Assembly (NCBI RefSeq): GCF_004337475.1
Contig: NZ_SJZJ01000015.1
Span: 1 to 64,000 of the forward strand
DNA: 64,000 nucleotides
Direction of reading: 5' to 3'
Source: Nocardioides jejuensis
GTDB lineage: Bacteria; Actinomycetota; Actinomycetes; Propionibacteriales; Nocardioidaceae
In this document: one piece after another, positions 9,899 through 17,808 of the stretch
Numbering within the stretch: position 1 is the stretch's first letter
Layout: each line of letters begins with the position of its first letter
Translations under genes and position numbers: made by a program
Notes under the pieces: generated by a model
Told to the model about the DNA's origin: nothing
What the model saw: only the letters and a program-made list of their open reading frames with translations
The model's database searches: none

Positions 9899-10594
9899 AT
9901 GAGTCAGGTTGTGGACGCCGCTGGTTCGGTCGACGGTCGCGATCGGCGCTGGGAGGACCACCGCCAGGAACGCCGCGAGCGACTGCTCGTCGCAGCCGTG
10001 GCGCTGATCGACCGCCAGGGTGGCGACGTCGGTGTCGCTGCCATCGCCGCCGAGGCAGGCATTCCGCGCTCGGTCGTCTACAAGCTCTTCCGTGACCGCG
10101 AGGACCTCGACGAGCAGATCCGGATCCGGATCATCCAGGAGGCGACGGCGACGCTGGCGCCGCTGCTGGTGCCGCGCGGCACGCTGCGCGAGATGGTCCG
10201 CGTCGCCGCCAAGACGTACGTCGACTGGGTCACCGCCCATGCGAACCTGCACCGCTTCATCGGCACCGGCTCGACCACGCGCCCGACGCCGGGCTCGCCG
10301 TCGATCGCAGGCGGCAAGGCAGCGTTCGCGCAGAACGTCGCGGACCTGGTCATCCTCCTGCTCAAGCACCTCGACCCTGCGGCCTCGGTGAGCAGGGGGT
10401 CAGCGGAGAACCTCGCCTTCGCCCTCACGGGTGTCACGGACAGCGTCGTCAACCGGTGGCTCGTCGCGGGCCGTTCGCGCAGCACGAAGAAGGAGCTGAT
10501 CCAGTTCCTGACCGAGGCGTCGTGCGGCGTGATCCTCGGCGCGGCCGGGGTAGCGGGCGTCGACCTCGACCTGGATGCGCCCGTCGCCCTCTGA
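9899..10594 (+). CDS. TetR-family repressor of the catabolic island
   Basis: A 231-aa regulator with an N-terminal helix-turn-helix (about residues 30-70: DVGVAAIAAEAGIPRSVVYKLF) and a helical ligand-binding domain of the usual length. ATG 9899 is preferred over a TTG two codons earlier. It is divergent from the SCP2-thiolase operon, and two palindromic operators lie between them. Further copies of the same palindrome occur in front of the acyl-CoA dehydrogenase (10636), SDR/BVMO (14465) and, less perfectly, acyl-CoA synthetase (17274) units. This makes it the likely local regulator of all five units. The inducer is presumably a CoA ester or pathway substrate. Confidence 0.88.
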   Translation: MSQVVDAAGSVDGRDRRWEDHRQERRERLLVAAVALIDRQGGDVGVAAIAAEAGIPRSVVYKLFRDREDLDEQIRIRIIQEATATLAPLLVPRGTLREMVRVAAKTYVDWVTAHANLHRFIGTGSTTRPTPGSPSIAGGKAAFAQNVADLVILLLKHLDPAASVSRGSAENLAFALTGVTDSVVNRWLVAGRSRSTKKELIQFLTEASCGVILGAAGVAGVDLDLDAPVAL

Positions 10595-10635
10595 CGCTTC
10601 GATGCGGCGAAATTTCTCCGCGCTGAAATCTATGC

Positions 10636-10658
10636 TGGACATGTTGTCCATGTAAGTA
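10636..10658 (+). promoter_or_regulatory. Operator O3 TGGACATGTTGTCCA and -10 of the acyl-CoA dehydrogenase gene
   Basis: The palindrome at 10636-10650 has 6-bp arms TGGACA/TGTCCA. It is followed after 2 nt by TAAGTA (10653-10658), which takes the -10 position with the same operator-to--10 spacing seen in the SDR promoter at 14457. The implied -35 (10630-10635) is poor. It sits 78 bp ahead of the ATG at 10728 and 42 bp after the TetR stop. Confidence 0.68.
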
Positions 10659-10727
10659 TCTCCTCGTCCGACGGTGTCTGCCGTCACGTGCGCGGACTCG
10701 AGCCGCGCCCGATCGAGGAGGAACCGC

Positions 10728-12035
10728 ATGCACCAGTGGTCCGACATGGACGAGGCGATCCGCGATGGGGTCCGCGACTGGATCGCGAAGAACTTCACGC
10801 CGGTCCGCGACGACATCGAGACGGGCGTCGTACCGCCGATGGAGCTCGCCCGGAAGCTCTTCGCCGACTTCGGTCTCGACGCCATGGCCGCCGATGCGGT
10901 CGACAAGCTGCTCGCGGCCGAGCGGAGGCGCGCGGAGAGGACGCCGGAGGAGATCGCCGCTCGCAAGGCCGAGAAGGCGGAGCGGAAGGCGTCCGCCGGA
11001 GACAAGGCGCCGACGGGTCTCCTTGCCGGCATGGAGGGTGTCGACTCGATGGGTGCCGTCCTGCTCGCCGAGCTGGCGGGCCAGAGCCTCGGCACGGTAG
11101 TGACCTACGGCGTCTCGCTCGGACTCGGCGCCGGCACCATCGCTGCGAAGGGCACGCTCGAGCAGAAGGAGCGGTGGCTGAAGAAGATCGTCACCGCCGA
11201 GCTGCTCTGCTCCTGGGCGATCACCGAGCCCGAGTCCGGCTCGGACGCCTTCGGTGGCATGAAGACCACGGTCCGGCGCGACGGCGACGAGTGGATCCTC
11301 AACGGGCACAAGACCTTCACCACCGGCGGTCCGTACGCCGACGTGATCGTCGTGTACGCGAAGCTCGACGAGGGGGACGGCACTCCGCTCCGCGACCGCC
11401 AGGTCCTCACCTTCGTCCTGGAGAAGGGCGACGCGGGCCTGATGCAGAGCAAGCCCTTCAAGAAGATGGGCATCATGAGCTCGCCGACCGGCGAACTGAC
11501 CTTCGACAACGTGCGCCTCGGCATGGACCGGCTGCTCGGCGGCCCGAATGCCCTCGACCGCTCGCTGGCCGCCAACGACGGTCGCGAGAGCGCCAAGGCC
11601 AACTTCGTCATCGAGCGGGTCGGCTGCGCGGTGCTCTCGCTCGGCATCATCAACGAGTGCCACCGGCTCTCGGTGGATTACGCGAAGACCCGTGAGCTCT
11701 GGGGCAAGCCGATCGGCGACTTCCAGCTGATCCAGCTCAAGCTCGCGAAGATGGAGGTCGCACGCCTCAACTGCCAGAACATGGTCTTCAGTGCCCTCGG
11801 CCAGCTCCGCGCCGGCGCGATCCCGACGCTCGCCGAGGCCTCGGCGATGAAGCTCTACTCGACCGAGGCAGCCACGGACGTCGCGATGGAGGCCGTGCAG
11901 CTCTTCGGCGGCAACGGCTACATGGCGGAGTACCGCGTCGAGCAGCTGGCGCGCGACGCGAAGTCACTGATGATCTACGCCGGGTCGAACGAGATCCAGG
12001 TGACGCACGTGGCGAAGGGCCTGCTCGCCGGCTGA
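10728..12035 (+). CDS. Acyl-CoA dehydrogenase with charged helical insert
   Basis: A 435-aa acyl-CoA dehydrogenase: AITEPESGSDAFGG (FAD/substrate loop), LNGHKTFTTGG, WGKPIGDFQLIQ, AVQLFGGNGYMAEY and C-terminal IYAGSNEIQ. The EGT catalytic Glu position is Ala. A Glu in FVIERVG aligns with the LCAD-type base, so activity is plausible. Residues about 61-97 form an Arg/Glu/Lys/Ala-rich helical stretch not found in compact family members. ATG 10728 has GAGGAGGA 7 nt upstream and is preferred over an upstream in-frame start. Its own TGGACA operator places it in the TetR regulon. Confidence 0.9.
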   Translation: MHQWSDMDEAIRDGVRDWIAKNFTPVRDDIETGVVPPMELARKLFADFGLDAMAADAVDKLLAAERRRAERTPEEIAARKAEKAERKASAGDKAPTGLLAGMEGVDSMGAVLLAELAGQSLGTVVTYGVSLGLGAGTIAAKGTLEQKERWLKKIVTAELLCSWAITEPESGSDAFGGMKTTVRRDGDEWILNGHKTFTTGGPYADVIVVYAKLDEGDGTPLRDRQVLTFVLEKGDAGLMQSKPFKKMGIMSSPTGELTFDNVRLGMDRLLGGPNALDRSLAANDGRESAKANFVIERVGCAVLSLGIINECHRLSVDYAKTRELWGKPIGDFQLIQLKLAKMEVARLNCQNMVFSALGQLRAGAIPTLAEASAMKLYSTEAATDVAMEAVQLFGGNGYMAEYRVEQLARDAKSLMIYAGSNEIQVTHVAKGLLAG

Positions 12036-12044
12036 TGCGTGCGC

Positions 12045-12101
12045 GATACCGATCAGTACGGCCCCTTTTCTGCAGGTTGAGGGGCCGTACTGATCGGTAT
12101 C
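12045..12101. terminator. Perfect 21-bp hairpin between convergent genes
   Basis: Arms at 12045-12065 and 12081-12101 are fully complementary over 21 bp, with a 15-nt loop that begins with a T run (TTTTC). It lies 10 bp after the plus-strand acyl-CoA dehydrogenase stop and 22 bp before the end of the convergent monooxygenase, so it can terminate both directions. The stem is unusually long and its lower part is less GC-rich than its surroundings. Confidence 0.8.
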
Positions 12102-12122
12102 ACGACAGGAGGCGCCCGTACG

Positions 12123-13610
12123 TCAGGCGTAGGCGTAGGCGTAGTCGTTGAGCGGGAAGTGCGCGTTGCGCCAGCGCACCTCGGGCGTGAACCCGGGCCG
12201 CAGCGGCACGTCGCCGTCCTTGGTGAAGTAGTAGCTGTTGGCCTGGGCGCACGATGGCTGCCAGAAGACCTGGGGGCCGCGGCGCTTGCGCACGGATGCC
12301 ATGTAGCGCTCGTGCGCGCGTGACGTCACCTCGACCTCGGCCGCGCCGCGGCGGCGGGCCTCGGTGAGGACACGCACGATGTGGCTGGCCGTGGCCTCGA
12401 CGAGCTGGAAGTACGACGAGCCGTTGTAGCCGTAGGGCCCGAAGGTCGTGAAGAAGTTCGGATAGCCCGGCGCCGACACGCCCTGGTAGGACTGCAGCCG
12501 GTCGGTCTCCCACCAGTCCGCGATGAGCACTCCCTCGCGGCCGGCGACGTCGTAGCCGGGCAGGGCGTCCTTCTCGGTCACCTTGAAGCCGGTCGCGAGC
12601 AGCAGCACGTCGACAGCGTGCTCGACGCCGTCGGCAGTCACGACGCCGGTCTCGGTGATCCGCTTGATGCCGCCGGTCTCCAGCGCCACGTTGTCGCGGT
12701 TGAACGTCGACAGGTAGCTGTTGTGGAAGCTCGGGCGCTTGCAGCCCAGGCCGTAGCGCGGGGTCAGCTTCTCGCGCGTCTCCGGGTCGTCGACCTGCGA
12801 CTTCAGGTAGCTGAGGGCCATCGGCTCGAGCACCTTGCCCGCCTGCAGCGCACCGCCGTAGTGCGCCAGGAAGGGAAAGGTCGCCTCGACGTACAGGTCG
12901 CTGGCCAGGCGGGCCACGCGCTTGGCCCCGGGCAGCAGGCCGAGGCCGGCGCGCAGCGGCGCGACGAGCGGGAAGTCGGCCTTCGGGAGGCACCAGATCG
13001 GCGTCCGCTGGAAGACCGTGAGGTGCTCCACATCGGCGGCGATCGACGGGATGATCTGGACCGCCGACGCGCCCGTGCCGATGATCGCGACCCGCTTGCC
13101 GGCGAGGTCGGCAGCGTGGTCCCAGCGCGCGGTGTGCATGACGGTGCCGGCGAAGCTGTCGAGGCCCGCGATGTCGGGATACTTCGGCTGGCTCAGCGGG
13201 CCGCCCGCGTGGACGACGTGGGTCGCGGTCAGGTCACCGGTCGAGGTGGCGACGTCCCAGACACACTCCTCCTCGTCGTACGCCGCTGACGTCACCCGGG
13301 TCTCGAACCGGATCTGGTCGGCGAGGTCGAAGTCGGCGACCAGCCGGTCGGCGTACTGCTTGAGCTCGGCGCCCTTGGCGTAGCTGCGCGACCAGTCGGA
13401 GCGCTGCGCGTAGGAGAACTGGTAGCTGAACGACGGGATGTCGACGGCGACGCCCGGGTAGGTGTTCCAGTGCCACACGCCGCCCGCGCCATCGGCGTCG
13501 TCGACGAGGAGCACGTCCTCGAAGCCTGCCTTCTTCAGGGCGATGGCGACGCCGATGCCGGAGAAGCCCGCTCCGACGATGACGACGTCGTGGTGCTCGA
13601 TGGTGCTCAT
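12123..13610 (-). CDS. Flavin-containing Baeyer-Villiger-type monooxygenase
   Basis: A 495-aa class B flavoprotein monooxygenase. It has an FAD Rossmann motif GAGFSGIG (13-20), the BVMO fingerprint FAGTVMHTARW (153-163, matching FxGxxxHxxxW) and a second nucleotide (NADPH) motif GTGASA (178-183). Such enzymes insert oxygen next to a ketone to give an ester or lactone, using NADPH and O2. The start overlaps the stop of the SDR gene upstream (ATGA), so alcohol-to-ketone oxidation and ketone oxygenation are probably made together. The substrate is unknown; cyclic or terpenoid ketones are reasonable candidates. Confidence 0.9.
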   Translation of the reverse strand: MSTIEHHDVVIVGAGFSGIGVAIALKKAGFEDVLLVDDADGAGGVWHWNTYPGVAVDIPSFSYQFSYAQRSDWSRSYAKGAELKQYADRLVADFDLADQIRFETRVTSAAYDEEECVWDVATSTGDLTATHVVHAGGPLSQPKYPDIAGLDSFAGTVMHTARWDHAADLAGKRVAIIGTGASAVQIIPSIAADVEHLTVFQRTPIWCLPKADFPLVAPLRAGLGLLPGAKRVARLASDLYVEATFPFLAHYGGALQAGKVLEPMALSYLKSQVDDPETREKLTPRYGLGCKRPSFHNSYLSTFNRDNVALETGGIKRITETGVVTADGVEHAVDVLLLATGFKVTEKDALPGYDVAGREGVLIADWWETDRLQSYQGVSAPGYPNFFTTFGPYGYNGSSYFQLVEATASHIVRVLTEARRRGAAEVEVTSRAHERYMASVRKRRGPQVFWQPSCAQANSYYFTKDGDVPLRPGFTPEVRWRNAHFPLNDYAYAYA

Positions 13611-14449
13611 CGGGAGCCTCCGATCCGGTCGAGGTAGCTCCGGCGTGCGGCGTCGTCGACCTTGCTGATGGGGGAGTCGTCCTTGAGCGCCTTGCGGATC
13701 GGTCGCATGATCCGCTCAGGCGAGACCATGCCGATCCGGGCGACCGCGCCGATGTAGCGCGGCACGGCCGTCTCCGAGCGCCGGTGCTTCACCGAGGCGA
13801 CCACCTCCGCGGCGATGTCCTCCGGGTCGACCTGGGGCAAGAGTCCGAAGTCGATGCCCGAGGCGAGCTCGGTGCGGACCGCGCTCGGGAGCACGGCGGA
13901 GACGCTGACCCCGGTGCCGGCCGTCTCCATCCGCACCGACTGCGTCAGCCCGAGTGCGGCGAACTTGCTCGCGTTGTAGCCCGCCAGGCCCTGCAGCGGG
14001 AACCGGCCCACGAGCGAGCAGACGTTGACGACGTGGCCGCGGCCGCGCTCGATCATCCCCGGGAGCACGAGGCGCATGCCGATCGACGGACCCAGGACGT
14101 TGATCTCGTACGTCTTCCGGTCGACCTCGTCACGCTGCTCGAGGAACGGCGCCGACGGCATGATGCCCGCGTTGTTGACCAGAACGTCGACCGGTCGCCC
14201 GTGTGCCTCCTCGGCGGCGGCGAGGAAAGCGGCGTACGACGCACGGTCGGAGACGTCGAGCGAGTGGCCCGTCGCCCGCACACCAACCGACGCGGCTGCC
14301 TCGACGGACAGGGTCCCGTCGAGGTCGCCGATCGCGACACGAGCGCCGACGTCGTGGAAGGCACGGGCGGTCGCGAGTCCGATGCCGCGCGCGGCTCCGG
14401 TGATCACGACGAGGGCGCCGTCGAGGTCGATGGGGGCGAAGCGGCTCAT
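13607..14449 (-). CDS. Short-chain dehydrogenase/reductase
   Basis: A 280-aa SDR with the cofactor motif TGAARGIG near residue 17, NNAGIMPSAPF, an active-site Ser in NVCSLVG and YNASKFA, plus a C-terminal extension. It probably oxidises a secondary alcohol to the ketone used by the BVMO, whose start overlaps this stop by 4 nt. ATG 14449 is chosen over a longer form because the -10 of the operator-containing promoter ends 8 bp upstream, predicting a leaderless or near-leaderless mRNA. Confidence 0.88.
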   Translation of the reverse strand: MSRFAPIDLDGALVVITGAARGIGLATARAFHDVGARVAIGDLDGTLSVEAAASVGVRATGHSLDVSDRASYAAFLAAAEEAHGRPVDVLVNNAGIMPSAPFLEQRDEVDRKTYEINVLGPSIGMRLVLPGMIERGRGHVVNVCSLVGRFPLQGLAGYNASKFAALGLTQSVRMETAGTGVSVSAVLPSAVRTELASGIDFGLLPQVDPEDIAAEVVASVKHRRSETAVPRYIGAVARIGMVSPERIMRPIRKALKDDSPISKVDDAARRSYLDRIGGSR

Positions 14450-14456
14450 GGCCTGC

Positions 14457-14485
14457 ACGTTAGTGAGACACCATGTCCGATGTAA
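14457..14485 (-). promoter_or_regulatory. SDR-BVMO promoter with operator O4 in its spacer
   Basis: Minus-strand -35 TTACAT (14480-14485) and -10 TAACGT (14457-14462) lie 17 bp apart. The spacer holds GAGACACCATGTCCG (14465-14479, read on the plus strand), a GACA-N3-TGTC palindrome with the same flanking bases as O1. This repeats the operator-in-spacer design of the thiolase promoter. The predicted transcript start is at or next to the ATG at 14449. Confidence 0.72.
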
Positions 14486-14532
14486 GTGGACGGCGGTGTC
14501 GCGCCCGTCACACGGTGCCGGTCGGCACCGCG

Positions 14533-15627
14533 TCAGTCGTCGTGAGCCGCCAGGTGGGCGTCGACCTCGGGCCACGTCGCCGTCGCGGCGCGCGGCGAGG
14601 CGATCAGGCCGAGGTGGCTGAGCCCCTTGACCTTCACGAACCGCACGTCGGCATTGCGGTAGGCCTCGGCACCGGCGCCGACCGAGGCGGCGTTCGCGAG
14701 GACGTCGGTGGTGCTGCCGATCAGCAGGAGCGGCGCGACCAGACGGTCCATCTCGACCACGACGTCGTCACGGAGATGGACACGACCCTTCGCCATGTCG
14801 TTCTCGCAGACCAGGCGCACGAGGGACTGGTGGTAGAAGCGGCCGGGGTAGCCGGGCATCGCGTCGACGAACTGGTCGACCGCGTTGATCCGCGCGAGCA
14901 CCTCGGGCTGGTGCAGGTTGCGCAGCAGCGTCCATGGCTTGGTGATCTCGCGGACGGGCGCCATCCAGCGGTACCCGAGACGCGTGAACGGCGCGGTGGT
15001 GCCGCCGACGAGGGCGGTCGGAGCAACCAGGGGAAGCGCCCCGACGCGGTCATAGATCCACTGCACGCCCGCGTACGCCGGGTTCTTGCGGTAGTCCGTC
15101 GGGGTGCCGAAGGCACTGATCGAGGCGATCGGCAGCTCGGGCTGCCAGGCGGCGGTCAGGAGTGACATCGTGCCGCCGTGCGACCAGCCGACGAGGTGGA
15201 CGCGTGCGCCGCCGTGGGCCTCCGAGATCCGCCGGATCGCGGTCGGCAGGATGCCGTCGATCCAGTCCTCGAAGCCCATGGTGCGGTCGCTGAAGCGGAT
15301 CGCGCCGTAGTCGATCGTGTACGTCGGTCGGCCGGCGGTGCCGGATCCGTCGGTGCCGGATCCGTCGGTGCCCGTGAGGTGGGCGGAGAGGCTCTGGCCC
15401 TCGCGCAGGTCCCAGCAGGTGACGGGTACGGCGAGCGGGGTGACCAGGAGCACCGGGTTGCCGGACACCGGCGCGTCGGGAGCGACGCGCTCGACGCGGG
15501 CGTGCGGCTCGTCGTACAGGAGCTCCGTCGGCGTGCGCGAGGGATCCTCGAGCCCGTTGCCGAACCACGAGATGTCCCACGCGGTGCGGGCCATGCGGGT
15601 GGCGACGTGCAGGGGAGAGTCGGTCAC
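14533..15627 (-). CDS. Alpha/beta hydrolase, PHA synthase/depolymerase-like
   Basis: A 364-aa protein with the nucleophile elbow GWSHGG and the overall layout of PhaC-like alpha/beta proteins (VLLVTPLAVPVTCWDL at the oxyanion region, late LIGSTTD acid and LSHLGL His). A GTG start at 15627 overlaps the acyl-CoA synthetase stop (GTGA), so it is translationally coupled to it; an upstream in-frame ATG at 15642 is less likely. A TDGSG repeat near residues 86-95 comes from a tandem DNA repeat. It may cleave an ester or polyester-like product; the substrate is unknown. Confidence 0.8.
   Translation of the reverse strand: MTDSPLHVATRMARTAWDISWFGNGLEDPSRTPTELLYDEPHARVERVAPDAPVSGNPVLLVTPLAVPVTCWDLREGQSLSAHLTGTDGSGTDGSGTAGRPTYTIDYGAIRFSDRTMGFEDWIDGILPTAIRRISEAHGGARVHLVGWSHGGTMSLLTAAWQPELPIASISAFGTPTDYRKNPAYAGVQWIYDRVGALPLVAPTALVGGTTAPFTRLGYRWMAPVREITKPWTLLRNLHQPEVLARINAVDQFVDAMPGYPGRFYHQSLVRLVCENDMAKGRVHLRDDVVVEMDRLVAPLLLIGSTTDVLANAASVGAGAEAYRNADVRFVKVKGLSHLGLIASPRAATATWPEVDAHLAAHDD
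15336..15372. repeat. Tandem repeat of 15 nt, about 2.5 copies
   Basis: Unit CGGTGCCGGATCCGT at 15336-15350 and 15351-15365, with a partial third copy. It lies inside the hydrolase gene and encodes repeated Gly-Thr-Asp-Gly-Ser on the minus strand. It is in frame (15 nt), so copy-number change would alter loop length without a frameshift. Confidence 0.8.
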
Positions 15628-17219
15628 TGGTCGGCGTTCCACTCGACGAGCTGGCGCTTGAGCACCTTGCCCGTGGGGTTGCGGGGGAGCTCGTCGACGA
15701 AGATGACGTCGCGCGGCACCTTGTAGCGAGCCAGGTTGTCGCGGACCAGGTCACGCACCTCGTCCTCGGTGAGCGACGCGCCGTCGTGGCAGGCCAGGAA
15801 CGCGCGCAGGCGCATGCCGAAGCCGGGGTCCTCGACGCCGACGACCGCGACCTCGCGGACGGCGGCGTGGGTGATCAGCAGCTCCTCGACCTCGGCCGGG
15901 AAGACGTTCTCGCCGCCGGAGACGATCATGTCGTCGTCGCGGCCGTCGATGTAGAGCAGGCCGCGGTCGTCGAAGTGGCCGACGTCGCCGGTGGCGAGCA
16001 TGCCGTCGATGATCTCCTTGTGGCCGCCGCCGGTGTAGCCCTCGAACGGGGTCACCGTGCCGACGAAGACCCGACCGCGCTCGCCCTTGGCGACCGGCTT
16101 GCCGTTGTCGCCGATGAGCACGACGCGCGAGCCGAGCATGGGGGTGCCGACGGAGGTGGGGTGCGAGCGGACGACGTCCGGGTTCGCCATCGTGGCGAGC
16201 GAGACCTCGGTCGAGCCGTACAGGTTGAAGATGACGTCGCCGAAGCGGTCCTGGAACTCCGCCGACACGGCGGCCGGCAGGGCCGAGCCCGAGCAGAACG
16301 CGGCCCGCAGCGACGAGGTGTCGTACTGCTCGGTCACCTCGGTCGGCAGCGCGAGGACGCGCTGCAGCAGCACGGGGACGACGCAGATCGCGGTCGCCCG
16401 GTGCTGCGCGATGTCGGCGACGAACGTCTCCGGGTCGAACGAACGACGCAGGACGACCGTCGAGCCGAGCGCGATCGTCATCATCGTCATGATCAGGCCG
16501 GTGCCGTGGAACAGCGGCGGGCCGATCACGGTGGCGCCGCGCGTCCGCATCGGGAGGCGGTCGAGCATGGCGCCAGGCAGCGTGTAGCCCTTCGGCTCGG
16601 TGCGCGGCGCGCCCTTCGGCGTACCGGTGGTGCCGGAGGTGAGCAGGATCAGGCGGCCGGGACGCGCCGGGCTCGGCGGGGGAGTCGCGGAGCCCTGCGC
16701 GATGTAGGCGTCGAGGTCGTCGGTCGTGGCCGCGATGTCGGTGGTGACGACGGGGATCGTCAGGTCCTCGGTGAGGTGCACGAGGTCGGTGTCGACGAAG
16801 AGCGCGTCCACGCCCTCGCGCTCGGCGACCTCGGTGGCCTGGCGCGGCGAGAAGCCGGTGTTGAGCCACACGGTGTTGAGGCCGGCGCGGGACGCAGCCC
16901 AGGCGACGATCAGCGGGTTGCGGTGGTTGCGCATCAGGATGCCGACGGTCTGCCCCGGCTCGTACGACGCGCGCAGGACGTTGCTGAGCTTGTTGATCGT
17001 CGCGTCGAGGTCGGCGTACGTGATCGTGCCGCGCTCGTCGGCGATCGCGGCCTGCTTGCCGTGGCGACCCGCGGCTGCGGCGACCGCGCCACCCATCGGG
17101 CCGTAGGCCTTCATCGCGAGGGCCATCCGGATGGTGTGGTCCGGGCGCGTCAGCGGAAGGACTCCGGCGCGGGCCATGGCGGCGAGGGAACGGCCTTCGA
17201 GGAGGGCGCGGTGCAGCAT
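15624..17219 (-). CDS. AMP-forming acyl-CoA synthetase (FadD-type)
   Basis: A 531-aa adenylate-forming enzyme with the P-loop-like LLTSGTTGTPKG, YGSTE, TGDVGHFDDRG, DGRDDDMIVSGGENV and the C-terminal catalytic Lys in NPTGKVLKRQL. It activates a carboxylic acid to its CoA thioester with ATP. The start has an AAGGATCC site. A weaker copy of the island's operator (17274-17288) lies 55 bp upstream. It is coupled to the PhaC-like hydrolase. It is the expected entry step for beta-oxidation of the acid released by the hydrolases; its chain or ring specificity cannot be read. Confidence 0.92.
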   Translation of the reverse strand: MLHRALLEGRSLAAMARAGVLPLTRPDHTIRMALAMKAYGPMGGAVAAAAGRHGKQAAIADERGTITYADLDATINKLSNVLRASYEPGQTVGILMRNHRNPLIVAWAASRAGLNTVWLNTGFSPRQATEVAEREGVDALFVDTDLVHLTEDLTIPVVTTDIAATTDDLDAYIAQGSATPPPSPARPGRLILLTSGTTGTPKGAPRTEPKGYTLPGAMLDRLPMRTRGATVIGPPLFHGTGLIMTMMTIALGSTVVLRRSFDPETFVADIAQHRATAICVVPVLLQRVLALPTEVTEQYDTSSLRAAFCSGSALPAAVSAEFQDRFGDVIFNLYGSTEVSLATMANPDVVRSHPTSVGTPMLGSRVVLIGDNGKPVAKGERGRVFVGTVTPFEGYTGGGHKEIIDGMLATGDVGHFDDRGLLYIDGRDDDMIVSGGENVFPAEVEELLITHAAVREVAVVGVEDPGFGMRLRAFLACHDGASLTEDEVRDLVRDNLARYKVPRDVIFVDELPRNPTGKVLKRQLVEWNADQ

Positions 17220-17273
17220 CTGGATCCTTCGGGGACGCGGTGACGGGTGGAGCCGTGTCGTGCGAAGAAACGC

Positions 17274-17288
17274 TGGACAGGGCGTCCT
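17274..17288. promoter_or_regulatory. Imperfect operator O5, TGGACAGGGCGTCCT
   Basis: One arm is a perfect TGGACA; the other (CGTCCT) has two mismatches to TGTCCA. It lies 55 bp before the acyl-CoA synthetase start, a position equivalent to the sites in front of the other units of the island. Promoter hexamers around it are weak. Confidence 0.45.
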
Positions 17289-17349
17289 CGAAATGTAGTT
17301 CCGTTCCTGTGTACGCGGCAGTACTCAGAGGCGTGAGATGCGTCGCTCC

Positions 17350-17760
17350 TCAGCTGCGGGAGCGGTCGCGCCACGCTCCCGTGGACCACAGCGCCCACGC
17401 CACGAGCAGGGGCTGACCGGCGAGACGGGCCAGCCGCTTGCCGTCGGAGTCGAGCCCGAAGGCGTCCTTGTGCTCGACGTACTGGGCGATGTTGCCGGGG
17501 AAGATCGCGATGAAGAAGGCCGCCACGACGAAGCCGACGGTCACCCGGCGGCGAGCCCAGAGGAGCAGTGCCGAGCCGAGGCTGATCTCGACGGCACCCG
17601 ACGCGAGCACGACCAGGTCGGTGTCGACCGGGAACCACGACGGGACCTGCGCGCGGAACTCCGTGCGGAGGAACGTCAGGTGACCGATGCCGGCGAAGGT
17701 CAGGAACGCTCCGAGGAGGAGCCGGGCGAGCGTGCGGGGCAGCGACGTCGGCGAATTCAT
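17350..17760 (-). CDS. DoxX-like integral membrane protein
   Basis: A 136-aa protein with four hydrophobic segments (about 10-30, 48-68, 72-90, 112-126) and a DoxX-family pattern (ARLLLGAFLTFAGIGHLTFLR, then IAIFPGNIAQYVEHKDAFG). The function of DoxX proteins is poorly defined; some couple to respiration or redox balance. The start is ATG 17760. It lies divergently 48 bp from the acyltransferase gene. There is no evidence that it belongs to the TetR regulon. Confidence 0.75.
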   Translation of the reverse strand: MNSPTSLPRTLARLLLGAFLTFAGIGHLTFLRTEFRAQVPSWFPVDTDLVVLASGAVEISLGSALLLWARRRVTVGFVVAAFFIAIFPGNIAQYVEHKDAFGLDSDGKRLARLAGQPLLVAWALWSTGAWRDRSRS

Positions 17761-17808
17761 GTCTGCAGCATGCCTGACGTGCGGCTCCCGGTGGTCCATG
17801 ATCGGCGC

